Assembly (NCBI GenBank): GCA_903938445.1
Contig: CAJADG010000087.1
Coordinates: forward strand, 1-45,433
Length of the DNA: 45,433 nt
Origin: an uncultured Bacteroidota bacterium
GTDB lineage: Bacteria; Bacteroidota; Bacteroidia; Chitinophagales; Chitinophagaceae
Direction of reading: 5' to 3'
The translations under genes were made by a program, and so were the position numbers. Shown piece by piece: positions 9,261-18,979 of this stretch. Positions within the stretch are counted from its first letter, which is position 1. The number at the start of each line of letters is the position of its first letter. Under the pieces are notes generated by a model. The model was not told the DNA's origin. It made no database searches and saw nothing but the letters and a program-made list of their open reading frames with translations.

Positions 9261-10892
9261 TTATGCTTCGTTTAAAAATGGGTATTTATAGTCAGTTGGG
9301 GGATTAAATGTCTCTTTAATGGTTCTAGCGCTTAACCAACGGTATAAATTTAGCATACTTCCAGCCTTATCATTGGTTCCCGAAGCTCTAGCACCACCAA
9401 ACGGCTGTTGACCAACTACAGCCCCTGTTGGCTTATCGTTGATATAGAAATTTCCAGCTGCATGACGCAATTTTTGAGTCGCTAATTCAATGGCTTCTCT
9501 ATCTTGAGCAATGATGGCTCCAGTAAGTGCATATTTTGAAGTTGAATTTAATACATCCAAAGTCTTTTCAAATTTAACTGCTGGATAGGTGTAAATAGTT
9601 AAAACTGGACCAAAAATTTCCTCACACATGGTTAGGTATTTTGGATCTGATGTTTCAATAACAGTTGGCTCTACGAAATAGCCTAATTTTTTACTATAAT
9701 TACCACCTACTAATATTTTTGCTTTCTTATCCTTTTTGGCTTTGTTGATGTAACTAGTAATTTTATCAAATGATTTTTCATTAATCACAGCATTCACAAA
9801 ATTAGAAAAATCTTCTACCGAACCCACTTTCATAGTTTGAACTGCTTTTACTAATTTCTCTTTAATACTTGCCGCTAAATTACTTGGTAAATAAGCTCTT
9901 GATGCTGCAGAGCATTTTTGACCTTGGTATTCAAAAGCACCTCTAGCCAAAGCAGCCACTACAGTATCTACATCAGCAGAAGGATGAACCATTACAAAAT
10001 CTTTACCTCCTGTTTCTCCTACAATTCTTGGATAAGATTTATAGTTACCTATGTTCTCTCCAATTTGTTTCCACATGTGGTTAAATACACCCGTAGAACC
10101 TGTAAAGTGAACGCCTGCAAAATCAGGATGTTTGAAACAAATATCACCAAGTACTGGACCATCTACATAAACCATATTTATTACACCATCTGGCAATCCC
10201 GCTTCCTTTAAAATTTTCATAAATAATTGTGCAGAATATATTTGAGCATCCGAAGGTTTCCAAACTACAACATTACCACACATGGCAGCTGATGCAGGTA
10301 AATTTGCACCAATTGCTGTAAAATTAAATGGAGTCACTGCTAATACAAATCCCTCCAATCCACGCCATTCCATTCTATTATGTATACCAGGAGCTGATAC
10401 AGGTTGTTGCTTATAAATTTCACTTAAAAAGTGAACATTGAATCTTAAAAAATCAATTAATTCACATGCTGCATCAATCTCTGCTTGAAAAGCATTTTTA
10501 CTTTGACCTAACATGGTAGCAGCATTCATTTCAAAACGATATTTGGTGGCTAATAAATCAGCTGCTTTTAAAAATATATGTGCTCTAGATTCCCAACTCA
10601 TGTTGGACCAATTTTCACGTACTTTCAAACCTGCATTGATCGCTTGATCAACATGTTGCTTGGTACCTAAATGAAAATGGCCAAGTGTATGGCTAATTTC
10701 GTGAGGAGGGTGAATAGCTATTTTTTTACCCGTGCGAACTGCCTTCCCATTGATATACATTGGAATATCTAAAGTCTTTTTCTTTAAACTTGTTAAAGCT
10801 TTTTTCAAAGCTAATTTTTCAGGAGAGCCTGGAGCATACGATAAAACTGGTTCGTTAGCTGGGCTAGGGTAGTTAAAATATCCAATTTGCAT
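9261..10892 (-). CDS. pruA: L-glutamate gamma-semialdehyde dehydrogenase (delta-1-pyrroline-5-carboxylate dehydrogenase)
   Basis: An aldehyde dehydrogenase of 543 residues, the length of the stand-alone P5C dehydrogenases of Bacteroidota and eukaryotes. It oxidises glutamate semialdehyde to glutamate in proline catabolism. Visible features are the NAD-binding region (VWKPSDAQIYSA, HFTGSTGVF), the general-base segment VGETGGKDFV, the catalytic cysteine in GQKCSAASR, and the C-terminal EEIFGPVLTIYTY and PFGGARASGTNDKAGS blocks. The start at 10892 (MQIGYFNYPSPANEP) is preferred; the extra 14 residues of the longer frame are hydrophobic and sit over the promoter box. No proline dehydrogenase gene is in the window. 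Confidence 0.93.
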   Translation of the reverse strand: MQIGYFNYPSPANEPVLSYAPGSPEKLALKKALTSLKKKTLDIPMYINGKAVRTGKKIAIHPPHEISHTLGHFHLGTKQHVDQAINAGLKVRENWSNMSWESRAHIFLKAADLLATKYRFEMNAATMLGQSKNAFQAEIDAACELIDFLRFNVHFLSEIYKQQPVSAPGIHNRMEWRGLEGFVLAVTPFNFTAIGANLPASAAMCGNVVVWKPSDAQIYSAQLFMKILKEAGLPDGVINMVYVDGPVLGDICFKHPDFAGVHFTGSTGVFNHMWKQIGENIGNYKSYPRIVGETGGKDFVMVHPSADVDTVVAALARGAFEYQGQKCSAASRAYLPSNLAASIKEKLVKAVQTMKVGSVEDFSNFVNAVINEKSFDKITSYINKAKKDKKAKILVGGNYSKKLGYFVEPTVIETSDPKYLTMCEEIFGPVLTIYTYPAVKFEKTLDVLNSTSKYALTGAIIAQDREAIELATQKLRHAAGNFYINDKPTGAVVGQQPFGGARASGTNDKAGSMLNLYRWLSARTIKETFNPPTDYKYPFLNEA

Positions 10893-10910
10893 TTTAATAG
10901 AATTAGAGTA

Positions 10911-10918
10911 CAAAAATA
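10911..10918 (-). promoter_or_regulatory. Candidate -7 promoter box of pruA
   Basis: Minus-strand TATTTTTG, a match to TAnnTTTG, lies about 19 bases upstream of the pruA start in the divergent pruA / GlmU-like spacer. Confidence 0.45.
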
Positions 10919-10971
10919 AGCATTTAATAAACATCTGTTAGGAAATGAACAAAGTGATTAGAAGATTACAT

Positions 10972-10979
10972 TAAATTTG
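10972..10979 (+). promoter_or_regulatory. Candidate -7 promoter box of the GlmU-like gene
   Basis: TAAATTTG matches TAnnTTTG and lies 18 bases upstream of the ATG at 10997. It pairs with the pruA box to make a divergent promoter region of about 100 bases. Confidence 0.45.
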
Positions 10980-10996
10980 TTCAATAAATTTAACCC

Positions 10997-12172
10997 ATGC
11001 GTTATATATTAGTAGACATCCCAGATAGAGAAAATTTTTATCCTTTTACATTAACAAGATCTTTGGCTGATTGCAGGGTGGGAATATTTACTTTTAAAGA
11101 AAGATGGGAAAATTATTTAAAAGAATCTGCTGGAATATATGCTGTTAATTATTTACAAATTTTATACGCCAACAATGAAGCTAACAATGATTTTTTATCC
11201 AATAATGATTCTATTTATTTCATTAATATAACCGCTATACCCAATGATGATTTAATTCATCAAATTAATGAGTTGCAAGAAGGGGAAAAACTAGTCAATG
11301 AGAAAGGCAAATGGATTGCTACAAAAACTAAAGAGCGCTCTATTCCCAAAATATTACTTGCCGAATTTCCGCCTATCAATTATGCCGGTGCTGAATTTAT
11401 AAATGACGCTATGCATTTATTGAAATTGCATCCATCTATCATACAAAAGGACTTTGAATGGATGACTACTAACCGAACGAGTGCAAAGGATAATGATACC
11501 AACAAACTCATCCATCCGAGTCAAATATTTATTGAGGAAGGCGCACAAATATCTTGTTCAAATTTAAATGCAACTGAAGGGCCAATTTATATTGGAAAAG
11601 AAGCAGTTATAATGGAAGGTGTAAGTATTAGAGGACCCTTTGTTTTGGGCAATAAAGGGGTAGTAAAAATGAACACAAGTATCTATGGCGCTACTTCAAT
11701 TGGACCCAATTGCTTAGTGGGTGGTGAAATTAAAAACTCAATTATAATGGGAAGTTCCAATAAAGGTCATGAAGGGTATTTGGGAGATAGTATCATTGGC
11801 TACTGGTGTAATTTGGGTGCAGGAACTTCCAATAGTAATATTAAAAATACCGCTGGACCCATCCAAATGTGGAATGAGTCCAAGCAATTATGGGAAACTG
11901 TAGGCCAAAAAATGGGTATGTTGGTAGGTGATTACACAAGATTCGCTATCCATTCAAGTGTGAATACAGGTTCTTATATTGGAGTTTGTGCCAATATTTT
12001 TGGAAATGGGTTATTGCCTAAGAACATCCCCAATTTTACTTGGGGAGTAACAAAAGGATACCGTATTGAAGAGATATTTGAAGACATTAATAACTGGAAA
12101 AAATTAAAGGGTATTATCATTTCTGAAGAAGAAAAACAAGTGTTGGCACATCTTCACAAACAGTCTTCTTAA
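10997..12172 (+). CDS. GlmU-like putative sugar nucleotidyltransferase with left-handed beta-helix domain
   Basis: A 391-residue protein of the Bacteroidota GlmU-like family. The N-terminal part carries FTLTRSLADCRVGIFTFKERW, a reduced nucleotidyltransferase-like region without the full GxGTRM pyrophosphorylase loop. From about residue 170 to 350 there are hexapeptide repeats of a left-handed beta-helix (IFIEEGAQISCS, IYIGKEAVIMEGVSIRG, GPNCLVGGEIKNSII, LGDSIIGYWCNLGAG, GTSNSNIKN). True GlmU makes UDP-N-acetylglucosamine; this paralogue's substrate is uncertain because the N-terminal catalytic loop is not canonical. It precedes tpiA by 87 bases, with a separate promoter between. Confidence 0.75.
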   Translation: MRYILVDIPDRENFYPFTLTRSLADCRVGIFTFKERWENYLKESAGIYAVNYLQILYANNEANNDFLSNNDSIYFINITAIPNDDLIHQINELQEGEKLVNEKGKWIATKTKERSIPKILLAEFPPINYAGAEFINDAMHLLKLHPSIIQKDFEWMTTNRTSAKDNDTNKLIHPSQIFIEEGAQISCSNLNATEGPIYIGKEAVIMEGVSIRGPFVLGNKGVVKMNTSIYGATSIGPNCLVGGEIKNSIIMGSSNKGHEGYLGDSIIGYWCNLGAGTSNSNIKNTAGPIQMWNESKQLWETVGQKMGMLVGDYTRFAIHSSVNTGSYIGVCANIFGNGLLPKNIPNFTWGVTKGYRIEEIFEDINNWKKLKGIIISEEEKQVLAHLHKQSS

Positions 12173-12207
12173 AGACATATTAATAAGCCAAAAGACTTTT
12201 TTTTAAT

Positions 12208-12215
12208 TACCTTTG
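12208..12215 (+). promoter_or_regulatory. Candidate -7 promoter box of tpiA
   Basis: TACCTTTG matches TAnnTTTG and lies 45 bases upstream of the tpiA ATG, after a T-run (12197-12204). The T-run may also weakly end transcription from the gene before. Confidence 0.45.
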
Positions 12216-12259
12216 CAGGGCTAAAAAGACCCTATTTTAATATAAATAATTTAATTAAT

Positions 12260-13021
12260 ATGAGAAAGCAAATTGCTGCCGCTAACTGGAAGATGAATTT
12301 AAGTCAAAATGAGGCTGAAACCTTGTTAGATCAAATATTGGCAACAGAACATAGTTTAGGTTCAAATCAGGAGGCCATTTTTGCAGTGCCTGCCATTTAT
12401 ATTCCTTTAGCTACTCAAAAATTAGCAGGTAAACAAAATGTGTATGTAGCCGCTCAAAATTGTCATCCAAAAGCTAATGGTGCTTACACTGGTGAAATTT
12501 CAGCTCCTATGTTTTCTTCAGTAGGAGTTAAACATATTGTTTTAGGACACTCTGAGCGTCGTGAATATTTTGCAGAATCAGATGCCTTTTTAGCAGAAAA
12601 AACAGACGCTGTTTTAGCAACGGGAAGTACACCCATTTTTTGTTGCGGTGAACCATTAGCCATTCGTGAAGCAGGAACACAAAATAGTTTTGTGGAAACT
12701 CAATTAAAGAATTCATTATTTCACTTATCAGCAGATAAAATTACAAAAGTGGTGATTGCCTATGAACCCATCTGGGCAATTGGTACAGGAAAAACAGCAA
12801 CAAGCGAACAAGCGCAGGAAATTCATGCCTATATTAGATCAGTATTTGCTGCAAAATATGGCCAGTCTATCGCAGATCAAATTTCCATTTTATACGGGGG
12901 TAGTGTTAAAGCTTCAAATGCAAAAGAAATTTTCTCTCAACCAGATGTGGATGGTGGTTTAGTGGGCGGTGCTTCCTTAATTGCTACTGAATTTGCTGCA
13001 ATTATCAATGCACTCAAATAA
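12260..13021 (+). CDS. tpiA: Triosephosphate isomerase
   Basis: A normal-length TIM-barrel enzyme (253 residues) interconverting dihydroxyacetone phosphate and glyceraldehyde 3-phosphate in glycolysis. The catalytic Lys (AANWKMN, residue 11), His (VLGHSERREYF) and Glu (AYEPIWAIGTGKTAT) are all present. So are the mobile loop and the phosphate-binding YGGSVKASNA and VGGASL turns. lepA follows after 24 bases on the same strand, and the two may be co-transcribed. Confidence 0.97.
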   Translation: MRKQIAAANWKMNLSQNEAETLLDQILATEHSLGSNQEAIFAVPAIYIPLATQKLAGKQNVYVAAQNCHPKANGAYTGEISAPMFSSVGVKHIVLGHSERREYFAESDAFLAEKTDAVLATGSTPIFCCGEPLAIREAGTQNSFVETQLKNSLFHLSADKITKVVIAYEPIWAIGTGKTATSEQAQEIHAYIRSVFAAKYGQSIADQISILYGGSVKASNAKEIFSQPDVDGGLVGGASLIATEFAAIINALK

Positions 13022-13045
13022 AATTTAAAAGAATAGTTTCACTAC

Positions 13046-14830
13046 ATGAAGAACATAAGAAATTTTTGTATCATCGCACATATCGATCATGGTAAATCTA
13101 CCTTGGCTGACCGTTTACTAGAACATACTAAAACGATCACTGAGCGTGAAATGATGAACCAGGTATTGGATGATATGGATTTAGAGCGCGAGAAAGGGAT
13201 TACTATTAAAAGTCATGCGATTCAAATTAATTACATTCATAAGGGTGAAACCTATACCTTAAATTTAATTGATACTCCAGGTCACGTTGACTTTAGTTAT
13301 GAAGTGAGTCGTGCTTTGGCTGCATGTGAAGGTGCTTTATTATTAGTGGACGCTTCACAAGGAATTCAGGCACAAACTATTTCCAATTTATATCTAGCAT
13401 TAGACAATAATTTAGAGATCATTCCAGTTATCAATAAAATTGATATGGATGGAGCTAAAATTCCTGAAGTAACAGATCAAATTATCGATTTAATAGGATG
13501 TAAACAGGAAGATATTTTATTAGCCAGTGGACGTTCTGGAATTGGTATAGAAGAAATTTTACAGGCAGTATGTGAGCGTATCCCAGCTCCAGTGGGTGAT
13601 CCAGAATCACCATTACAAGCTTTGATTTTTGACAGTGTATTTAATAGTTTTAGAGGAATTATTGTTTACTATCGAATCATGAATGGGGTATTAAAAAAGA
13701 ATGATAAAATTCAGTTTGTAGCCTCGGGTAAAGATTATATTGCGGATGAAGTGGGCGTATTAAAATTAGCAATGACGCCTAAAGCCGAAGTAAGAGCCGG
13801 TGATGTAGGATATATTATTACAGGCATAAAAAATGCAAAAGAAGTTAAAGTAGGAGATACCATAACCCTTGCAAACAATCCAGGGGAAATGATCAATGGA
13901 TTTGAGGAAGTAAAACCAATGGTATTTGCAGGTATCTATCCTGTTAATACAGATGAATTTGAAGAGCTTAGAGATTGTATGGATAAGCTTCAATTAAATG
14001 ATGCTTCTTTAACTTTTGAATTAGAAACTTCGCAAGCTTTAGGCTTTGGATTCCGTTGCGGATTCCTTGGTTTATTACATATGGAAATTATTCAAGAACG
14101 TTTAGAGCGTGAGTTTAATCAAACCGTAATTACCACTGTCCCTAACGTAAGTTTTATAGCCTATACCACTAGAAAAGAAAAAATCATCGTTAACAATCCT
14201 ACAGAGATGCCAGATCCTGTTAAGATAGATTATATCGAAGAACCATTCATCAGAGCGCAAATTATTACTACACCTGATTATATTGGAAACATTATCACTT
14301 TATGTTTAGGAAAACGTGGTATGTTAATCAATCAAAGTTATTTAACACCCACGCGTGTGGAATTGATTTTTGAGATGCCATTAACCGAGATTGTATTTGA
14401 CTTTTATGATAAATTAAAGAGCGGTACCAGAGGGTATGCTTCATTTGATTATACACAAATTGGTTTTAGAGAAGCAGATATCGTGAAGATGGATATTTTA
14501 TTGAACGGTGAAAAAGTAGATGCATTGAGTGCATTAATTCATAGAGGTAAGTCTGCTGAATTTGGTCGTAAGCTTTGTGAGAAATTAAAAGAATTATTAA
14601 CCAAGCAACAATTCCAAATTGCTATTCAAGCAGCAATTGGAGCAAAAGTAGTGGCAAGAGAAAATATCTCTGCAATGCGTAAGGACGTAACTGCTAAATG
14701 TTATGGTGGTGATATTAGCCGTAAGCGTAAATTATTAGAAAAGCAAAAAGAGGGAAAAAAGAGAATGCGTCAAATTGGTAATGTAGAAATTCCTCAAGAG
14801 GCTTTCTTAGCAGTATTGAAATTAGATTAA
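13046..14830 (+). CDS. lepA: Elongation factor 4 (LepA), back-translocating ribosomal GTPase
   Basis: The 594-residue product has the typical length and all LepA marks: P-loop AHIDHGKST, switch region [26 protein letters not shown], then domains II, III and V, and the LepA-specific C-terminal domain with the [18 protein letters not shown] tail. LepA binds the ribosome and is thought to promote back-translocation or biogenesis of the small subunit. It is downstream of tpiA and converges with a secreted-protein gene 12 bases after its stop. Confidence 0.97.
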   Translation: MKNIRNFCIIAHIDHGKSTLADRLLEHTKTITEREMMNQVLDDMDLEREKGITIKSHAIQINYIHKGETYTLNLIDTPGHVDFSYEVSRALAACEGALLLVDASQGIQAQTISNLYLALDNNLEIIPVINKIDMDGAKIPEVTDQIIDLIGCKQEDILLASGRSGIGIEEILQAVCERIPAPVGDPESPLQALIFDSVFNSFRGIIVYYRIMNGVLKKNDKIQFVASGKDYIADEVGVLKLAMTPKAEVRAGDVGYIITGIKNAKEVKVGDTITLANNPGEMINGFEEVKPMVFAGIYPVNTDEFEELRDCMDKLQLNDASLTFELETSQALGFGFRCGFLGLLHMEIIQERLEREFNQTVITTVPNVSFIAYTTRKEKIIVNNPTEMPDPVKIDYIEEPFIRAQIITTPDYIGNIITLCLGKRGMLINQSYLTPTRVELIFEMPLTEIVFDFYDKLKSGTRGYASFDYTQIGFREADIVKMDILLNGEKVDALSALIHRGKSAEFGRKLCEKLKELLTKQQFQIAIQAAIGAKVVARENISAMRKDVTAKCYGGDISRKRKLLEKQKEGKKRMRQIGNVEIPQEAFLAVLKLD

Positions 14831-14842
14831 TCAGTAAGATTA

Positions 14843-15658
14843 TTATTTATTGGGCATCACCCATTTGCCATTATACCATATAAAGTACACTTCGTTTCCA
14901 CTTGGAACAAGTGTACTTTTGTCTTTTAGATCATTGCTGATACTTGTTAATTCGGATAATGCAATGCGTTGATTTTCTTTATCGTAACGAATAGAACCAT
15001 TACTGCCTTTTTTGTAGCTATACACAAACCTTTCGACAGGAGCATTTGGATAAGTTTCATCCTTAGGATAAAGGAAGAAATTGCCTCCAAGAACTGGTTC
15101 ATTATTTTCAAAATGTAAAACCTCTATAATCTTTTTTGATATAGAAGAATTGTATTCATCAAATCCCAATAATGTATAATATCGAATGCCGTTAAAGGTA
15201 TTTAAAATGATATCAAAATATATAGCACCCATCCAGTTTTTTCTGTTCATCAATTCATGTTCTGGTTCAATATACAAATCAGATTTGTCAAAAAATGGTA
15301 AAAGTTTTAAACTGCCATCATTAGTTTTTAATTGTATTGCTCCTCTTTGTTTATAATGGCCATCACCTAAATCTAATTGCCAACTGAAAATTTTAAAAGC
15401 ACTGTCAGGAGCTATTAAATGTCTAACTGCAACTAAAGAATCTAAATGAAATTCAAAAGAATTGGTTTGTTTAAGTGTTTTTACTAATTGAACTGTAAAT
15501 ACACTATCTGCTTCGTACCTTCCCATTGCTGTGGAATCTTCTTGAATGAGAGCTGCTTGTTTTTGTAACAGTACACCGTTGCTATCTATTGAGTTTTGAG
15601 CTTTACATTTTAGTAGGGCGAAAATAAATAGGGGTGTTAAAACTAAACCTTTATACAT
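14843..15658 (-). CDS. Secreted protein of unknown function
   Basis: A 271-residue protein with an N-terminal signal peptide (hydrophobic core about residues 4-16, then KAQNS), so it is probably periplasmic or surface-exposed. The body is mixed alpha/beta without catalytic motifs that I can recognise. Notable pieces are YYTLLGFDEYNSSISKK and the C-terminal GNEVYFIWYNGKWVMPNK, where the last lines resemble a conserved uncharacterised Bacteroidota family ending in a W-rich strand. It is the last gene of the minus-strand sugar cluster, 21 bases after the gmhB-like gene, and may only be a passenger there. Confidence 0.6.
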   Translation of the reverse strand: MYKGLVLTPLFIFALLKCKAQNSIDSNGVLLQKQAALIQEDSTAMGRYEADSVFTVQLVKTLKQTNSFEFHLDSLVAVRHLIAPDSAFKIFSWQLDLGDGHYKQRGAIQLKTNDGSLKLLPFFDKSDLYIEPEHELMNRKNWMGAIYFDIILNTFNGIRYYTLLGFDEYNSSISKKIIEVLHFENNEPVLGGNFFLYPKDETYPNAPVERFVYSYKKGSNGSIRYDKENQRIALSELTSISNDLKDKSTLVPSGNEVYFIWYNGKWVMPNK

Positions 15659-15679
15659 GTTTAAATTTAATACAAGTTC

Positions 15680-16234
15680 TTATACAATTGCATTTGCAAA
15701 AGTTAATAAATTATCAAAACGATAATCAATAGTTGTATCTGGGAAAGGGGTCTGAGGGTGTGTGGTTGCTAAAAATACAGTATGTAAACCTGCATTACGA
15801 CCAAAATGCATATCACTTGGACGATTGCCCACCATAATTGATTTATTAAAATCAATAGTTGGAAATTGTTCTTTAGCTTGAAATGCCATACCGGGTTGTG
15901 GCTTTCTATTTGGAGAATCATTATCTAAGTCAGGACAATAATATATATGATCAATTCTGCCACCCACTTCCTTGATTTTATCAACCATGTTTTGATGTAT
16001 GAAACTTAATTCCTCATGGGTCATTAAGCCTTTTCCAATTCCTTTTTGATTCGTTGCAATTACAATGGTTTTAAATTTACGCGCTAAAATAGGGAGTGCC
16101 AATAAACTTTCTTTATAAAATGCAAATTCATCCCAATTTCTGATATAGTCCTCATTTTTCTCAACATTAATAACACCATCTCTATCTAAAAATAAAGTCC
16201 AATCTAAATTAATATCTGTAAGATTAAATGACAT
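15680..16234 (-). CDS. gmhB: HAD-IIIA phosphatase, GmhB-like (D-glycero-D-manno-heptose 1,7-bisphosphate phosphatase)
   Basis: The 184-residue protein has HAD motif I (FLDRDGVIN, Asp17 and Asp19), motif II (ATNQKGIGKG) and motif III RKPQPGM around residues 110-116, in the arrangement of GmhB. GmhB removes the 7-phosphate from heptose bisphosphate in ADP- or GDP-heptose synthesis. Two points differ from the E. coli type. The zinc loop (CxH...CxC) is reduced to one cysteine (Cys100) with a shortened loop, and motif IV reads VGNRPSD, with Asn in place of the first Asp. It may therefore act on a related sugar phosphate. gmhA lies 47 bases upstream on the same strand, supporting a heptose role. 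Confidence 0.75.
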   Translation of the reverse strand: MSFNLTDINLDWTLFLDRDGVINVEKNEDYIRNWDEFAFYKESLLALPILARKFKTIVIATNQKGIGKGLMTHEELSFIHQNMVDKIKEVGGRIDHIYYCPDLDNDSPNRKPQPGMAFQAKEQFPTIDFNKSIMVGNRPSDMHFGRNAGLHTVFLATTHPQTPFPDTTIDYRFDNLLTFANAIV

Positions 16235-16281
16235 GGTGGAATTTGTAATTTGCTAGTATGAAAATTGACTAAATAAAATGA

Positions 16282-16863
16282 CTACTGACCGAAAATGTTT
16301 ATTTCCACTAACTCGCAAATAATATGACCTACCAATATATGTGATTCTTGTATTCTTGGGGTAGTATTGGAAGGCACATTAATTAAATAATCGCCTAGTT
16401 CTTTCATTTTACCCCCTTTTTGTCCGGTGAATCCAATGGTAGTTACACCAATTGTTTTAGCCATTTCAAAAGCCTTAACAATATTGCCAGAATTTCCCGA
16501 AGTGCTAATACCCACTAGTACATCACCTGGTTTTGCAAGACCTTCTAATAATCGAGCATATATAATATCATAACTATAATCATTAGCAACTGCTGTTAAA
16601 TAAGAGCTATTACAATGTAAAGCATCAGATGGCAAGGCCTTTCGATCTTTATAAAAACGACCAGAAAATTCAGCAGCTAAATGTTGTGCATCTGCAGCAC
16701 TTCCTCCATTACCAGCAAAATATACAGCATTTCCGTTTTGAAAAGCTTTAGTAATAACATCTGTTACAATTGAAATTTGATTTACCAAAGCTTCATCAGC
16801 TAATAATTGTTGTTTAACATCAATGGATGCTTTAATAATATCGGTAATGTTTTGTATTGACAT
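16282..16863 (-). CDS. gmhA: Sedoheptulose 7-phosphate isomerase (phosphoheptose isomerase)
   Basis: A SIS-domain protein of 193 residues, the usual size of GmhA, which makes D-glycero-D-manno-heptose 7-phosphate, the first step of heptose synthesis for LPS core or surface glycans. Signatures are GNGGSAADAQHLAAEFSGRF, the VGISTSGNSGNIV phosphate-binding loop, and the C-terminal RIQESHILVGHIICELVE helix with a probable catalytic His and Glu. It lies 10 bases downstream of a GT4 glycosyltransferase and upstream of the gmhB-like gene. The kinase and nucleotidyltransferase steps (HldE or HddA/HddC) are not in the window. Confidence 0.92.
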   Translation of the reverse strand: MSIQNITDIIKASIDVKQQLLADEALVNQISIVTDVITKAFQNGNAVYFAGNGGSAADAQHLAAEFSGRFYKDRKALPSDALHCNSSYLTAVANDYSYDIIYARLLEGLAKPGDVLVGISTSGNSGNIVKAFEMAKTIGVTTIGFTGQKGGKMKELGDYLINVPSNTTPRIQESHILVGHIICELVEINIFGQ

Positions 16864-16873
16864 AAAACTTTAT

Positions 16874-18004
16874 TTATAATCGTTGGTGTAAAGTTAAAAA
16901 ATTATCAGCCATTTGTTCCCAGCTATATTTTTTCTTTTCTTCTTTAATATAAGGGGTGTAATAGCTAATTCCATTTTGGTATAATTCTATAATTCCATTG
17001 GCAATTGCTTCTACATTCGGTGACACAACCACTCCACACTTTCCGTTAGGTACTGTATCCGCTAAAGCCCCAACATTGGTCACCAACATAGGTATTTCAA
17101 AATGATAGGCCAATGGGGTAACTCCACTTTGGGTCGCATTGCGATATGGTTGAATGATAAAATCAGAAGCACAAACATATTTTTTTACGTCAGTATCAGG
17201 AACAAATTCTGTGTGTAAAATAACCCTTTCAGCAATTCCTAAATCTTTAATTAAATCATAGTAGGTTTGTGTATCCTCGTAAAATTCTCCTACAATCATT
17301 AATTTAATATTTGAATTTTTGATGGATTCTGTAGCCATTGCACGTAACAAAATATCCAACCCTTTGTAATGTCGTATAAAGCCAAAAAATAAAATTAATT
17401 TATCTGATTCATTGATGCCTAAAATTTGTCGAGCATCTTTCTTTAAGATAGCTTCTCCAAAATGTGCGAAAATAGGATGGGGAGATAAAATCAAAGGTTT
17501 GCTGGAAAATTGCTTTACATCCTTTGAAACTTTATCGCTCATTGTTAAAAATCCATCCATTGCATTGGCAAAGTATTTTGTCAATAATTGATCCCCAATT
17601 CTTTTTTCATGTGGAATCATATTGTCAATGATAGCAATTACTTTAGTGTGTTTATTAGATTTAACGATGCGAGAAATGGTTCCTAAACTTGGAGCTAAAA
17701 AAGGTATCCAAAATCTAACTATTAATAAATCTGGACATTCTTTTTTAATACGTAACCCTACACGAATCCAATTAAAAGGATTGATTGAATTAATGCCTAT
17801 ACTTATATTCACATTAATAGGTGCTGGCTCATTTGAATATTGAGTTTTGCCAGGAAATAATAGAGAAGGATATTGTAAAGAGAATGTTTCGATACGAGCA
17901 TTTATCCCTTTGGAAGTAAATGTTCTCACAAGCTGTTCATCAAAAGCTGATAGCCCACCTCTAAGTGGCCAAGCAGGGCCCATTATTACTAATGAATTTA
18001 CCAT
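16874..18004 (-). CDS. Family 4 (GT-B) glycosyltransferase
   Basis: A 376-residue retaining glycosyltransferase with the GT-B fold. The N-terminal domain starts MGPAWPLRGGLSAFDEQLV; the C-terminal domain has the strand LILFFGFIRHYKGLDILLRAM and the donor-binding FIIQPYRNATQSGVTPLAY segment, typical of the GT4 E-x7-E region, here with Gln in place of the first Glu position. The sugar donor and acceptor are unknown. Its start overlaps the end of the GT2 gene by 7 bases, indicating translational coupling, and gmhA follows, so the two transferases and the heptose enzymes probably work on one envelope glycan. Confidence 0.85.
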   Translation of the reverse strand: MVNSLVIMGPAWPLRGGLSAFDEQLVRTFTSKGINARIETFSLQYPSLLFPGKTQYSNEPAPINVNISIGINSINPFNWIRVGLRIKKECPDLLIVRFWIPFLAPSLGTISRIVKSNKHTKVIAIIDNMIPHEKRIGDQLLTKYFANAMDGFLTMSDKVSKDVKQFSSKPLILSPHPIFAHFGEAILKKDARQILGINESDKLILFFGFIRHYKGLDILLRAMATESIKNSNIKLMIVGEFYEDTQTYYDLIKDLGIAERVILHTEFVPDTDVKKYVCASDFIIQPYRNATQSGVTPLAYHFEIPMLVTNVGALADTVPNGKCGVVVSPNVEAIANGIIELYQNGISYYTPYIKEEKKKYSWEQMADNFLTLHQRL

Positions 18005-18939
18005 CCTAATTTATCGGAAATTAAATAGCTATTTCTATCAGCGGCACTTCGATTTATTAATTCTGCAATGAATCCCGCTAAAAATAATTGAATACCCACC
18101 AATATTGAAGTTAGCGCAATATAAAACGCAGGTTTATTGGTAATACTTGATTCCGGTTGTAAGAATTTTTCAATGATGATATAACCAACAGATCCAAAAC
18201 CTATTAAAAAAAATAAACTTCCAATTAAACCAAAAAATTGCATAGGCTTTTTACCAAATTTTGATAAGAATTGTATAGTCATTAAATCTAAGAATCCATT
18301 TACAAAACGCTCCCAGCCAAATTTTGTAGTACCATATTTTCTTGCCTGATGTACCACTACTTTCTCACCAATTTTTTTGAATCCTGCCCATTTAGCTAAA
18401 ATCGGAATATAGCGATGCATCTCGCCAAAAACTTCAATACTCTTCACCACCTTTAATTGATAAGCTTTAATCCCACAATTAAAATCATGTAAAATAATAC
18501 CTGAACTTTTACGTGCTACTGCATTATATATTTTGGAAGGGATATTTTTTGTAAAAGTATTATCATAACGCTTCTTCTTCCATCCACTTACTAAATGAAA
18601 ACCTTGATTTACTATCATATCATAGAACTCTGGAATTTCATCTGGAGAATCTTGTAAGTCAGCGTCCATTGTGACTACTATTTCACCCTGTGCCGCTTTG
18701 AAACCTTCATTTAATGCTGCAGATTTACCATAATTTCTTTGAAATCGGATTCCTTTTAATGCATTGTATTTTACACTTAGTTTTTCTATGATTGACCAAC
18801 TATCATCGTCACTACCATCGTCTACCATGATAACCTCATAGCTAAAATTATTGGATTGCATTACGCTATGTATCCATTGCATTAATTCAGGCAAAGATTC
18901 TGCTTCGTTAAACAATGGGATGACTACTGAAATTTGCAT
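17998..18939 (-). CDS. Family 2 glycosyltransferase, polyprenol-phosphate sugar synthase type, with C-terminal membrane helices
   Basis: The 313-residue protein has a GT-A domain with VVIPLFNEAESLPEL at the start and MDADLQDSPDEIP (DxD) near residue 95, followed by two membrane helices at about residues 232-258 and 270-298. This is the DPM1/GtrB/ArnC layout, which puts sugars onto undecaprenyl phosphate at the inner membrane. The 3' end overlaps the GT4 gene. The order dihydroorotase homologue, DUF4199, GT2 recurs in Bacteroidota (from memory), so it is not by itself evidence of a recently acquired cluster. Confidence 0.87.
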   Translation of the reverse strand: MQISVVIPLFNEAESLPELMQWIHSVMQSNNFSYEVIMVDDGSDDDSWSIIEKLSVKYNALKGIRFQRNYGKSAALNEGFKAAQGEIVVTMDADLQDSPDEIPEFYDMIVNQGFHLVSGWKKKRYDNTFTKNIPSKIYNAVARKSSGIILHDFNCGIKAYQLKVVKSIEVFGEMHRYIPILAKWAGFKKIGEKVVVHQARKYGTTKFGWERFVNGFLDLMTIQFLSKFGKKPMQFFGLIGSLFFLIGFGSVGYIIIEKFLQPESSITNKPAFYIALTSILVGIQLFLAGFIAELINRSAADRNSYLISDKLGW

Positions 18940-18979
18940 ACTGCTATTTTAGCTAATTAGATAGATAATAAATCAATGA

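Noticed and set aside
14843..18939. Horizontally acquired O-antigen island
   Set aside because: Base composition matches the neighbours, no mobile gene flanks it, and the order with DUF4199 and the dihydroorotase homologue looks like core synteny in Bacteroidota.
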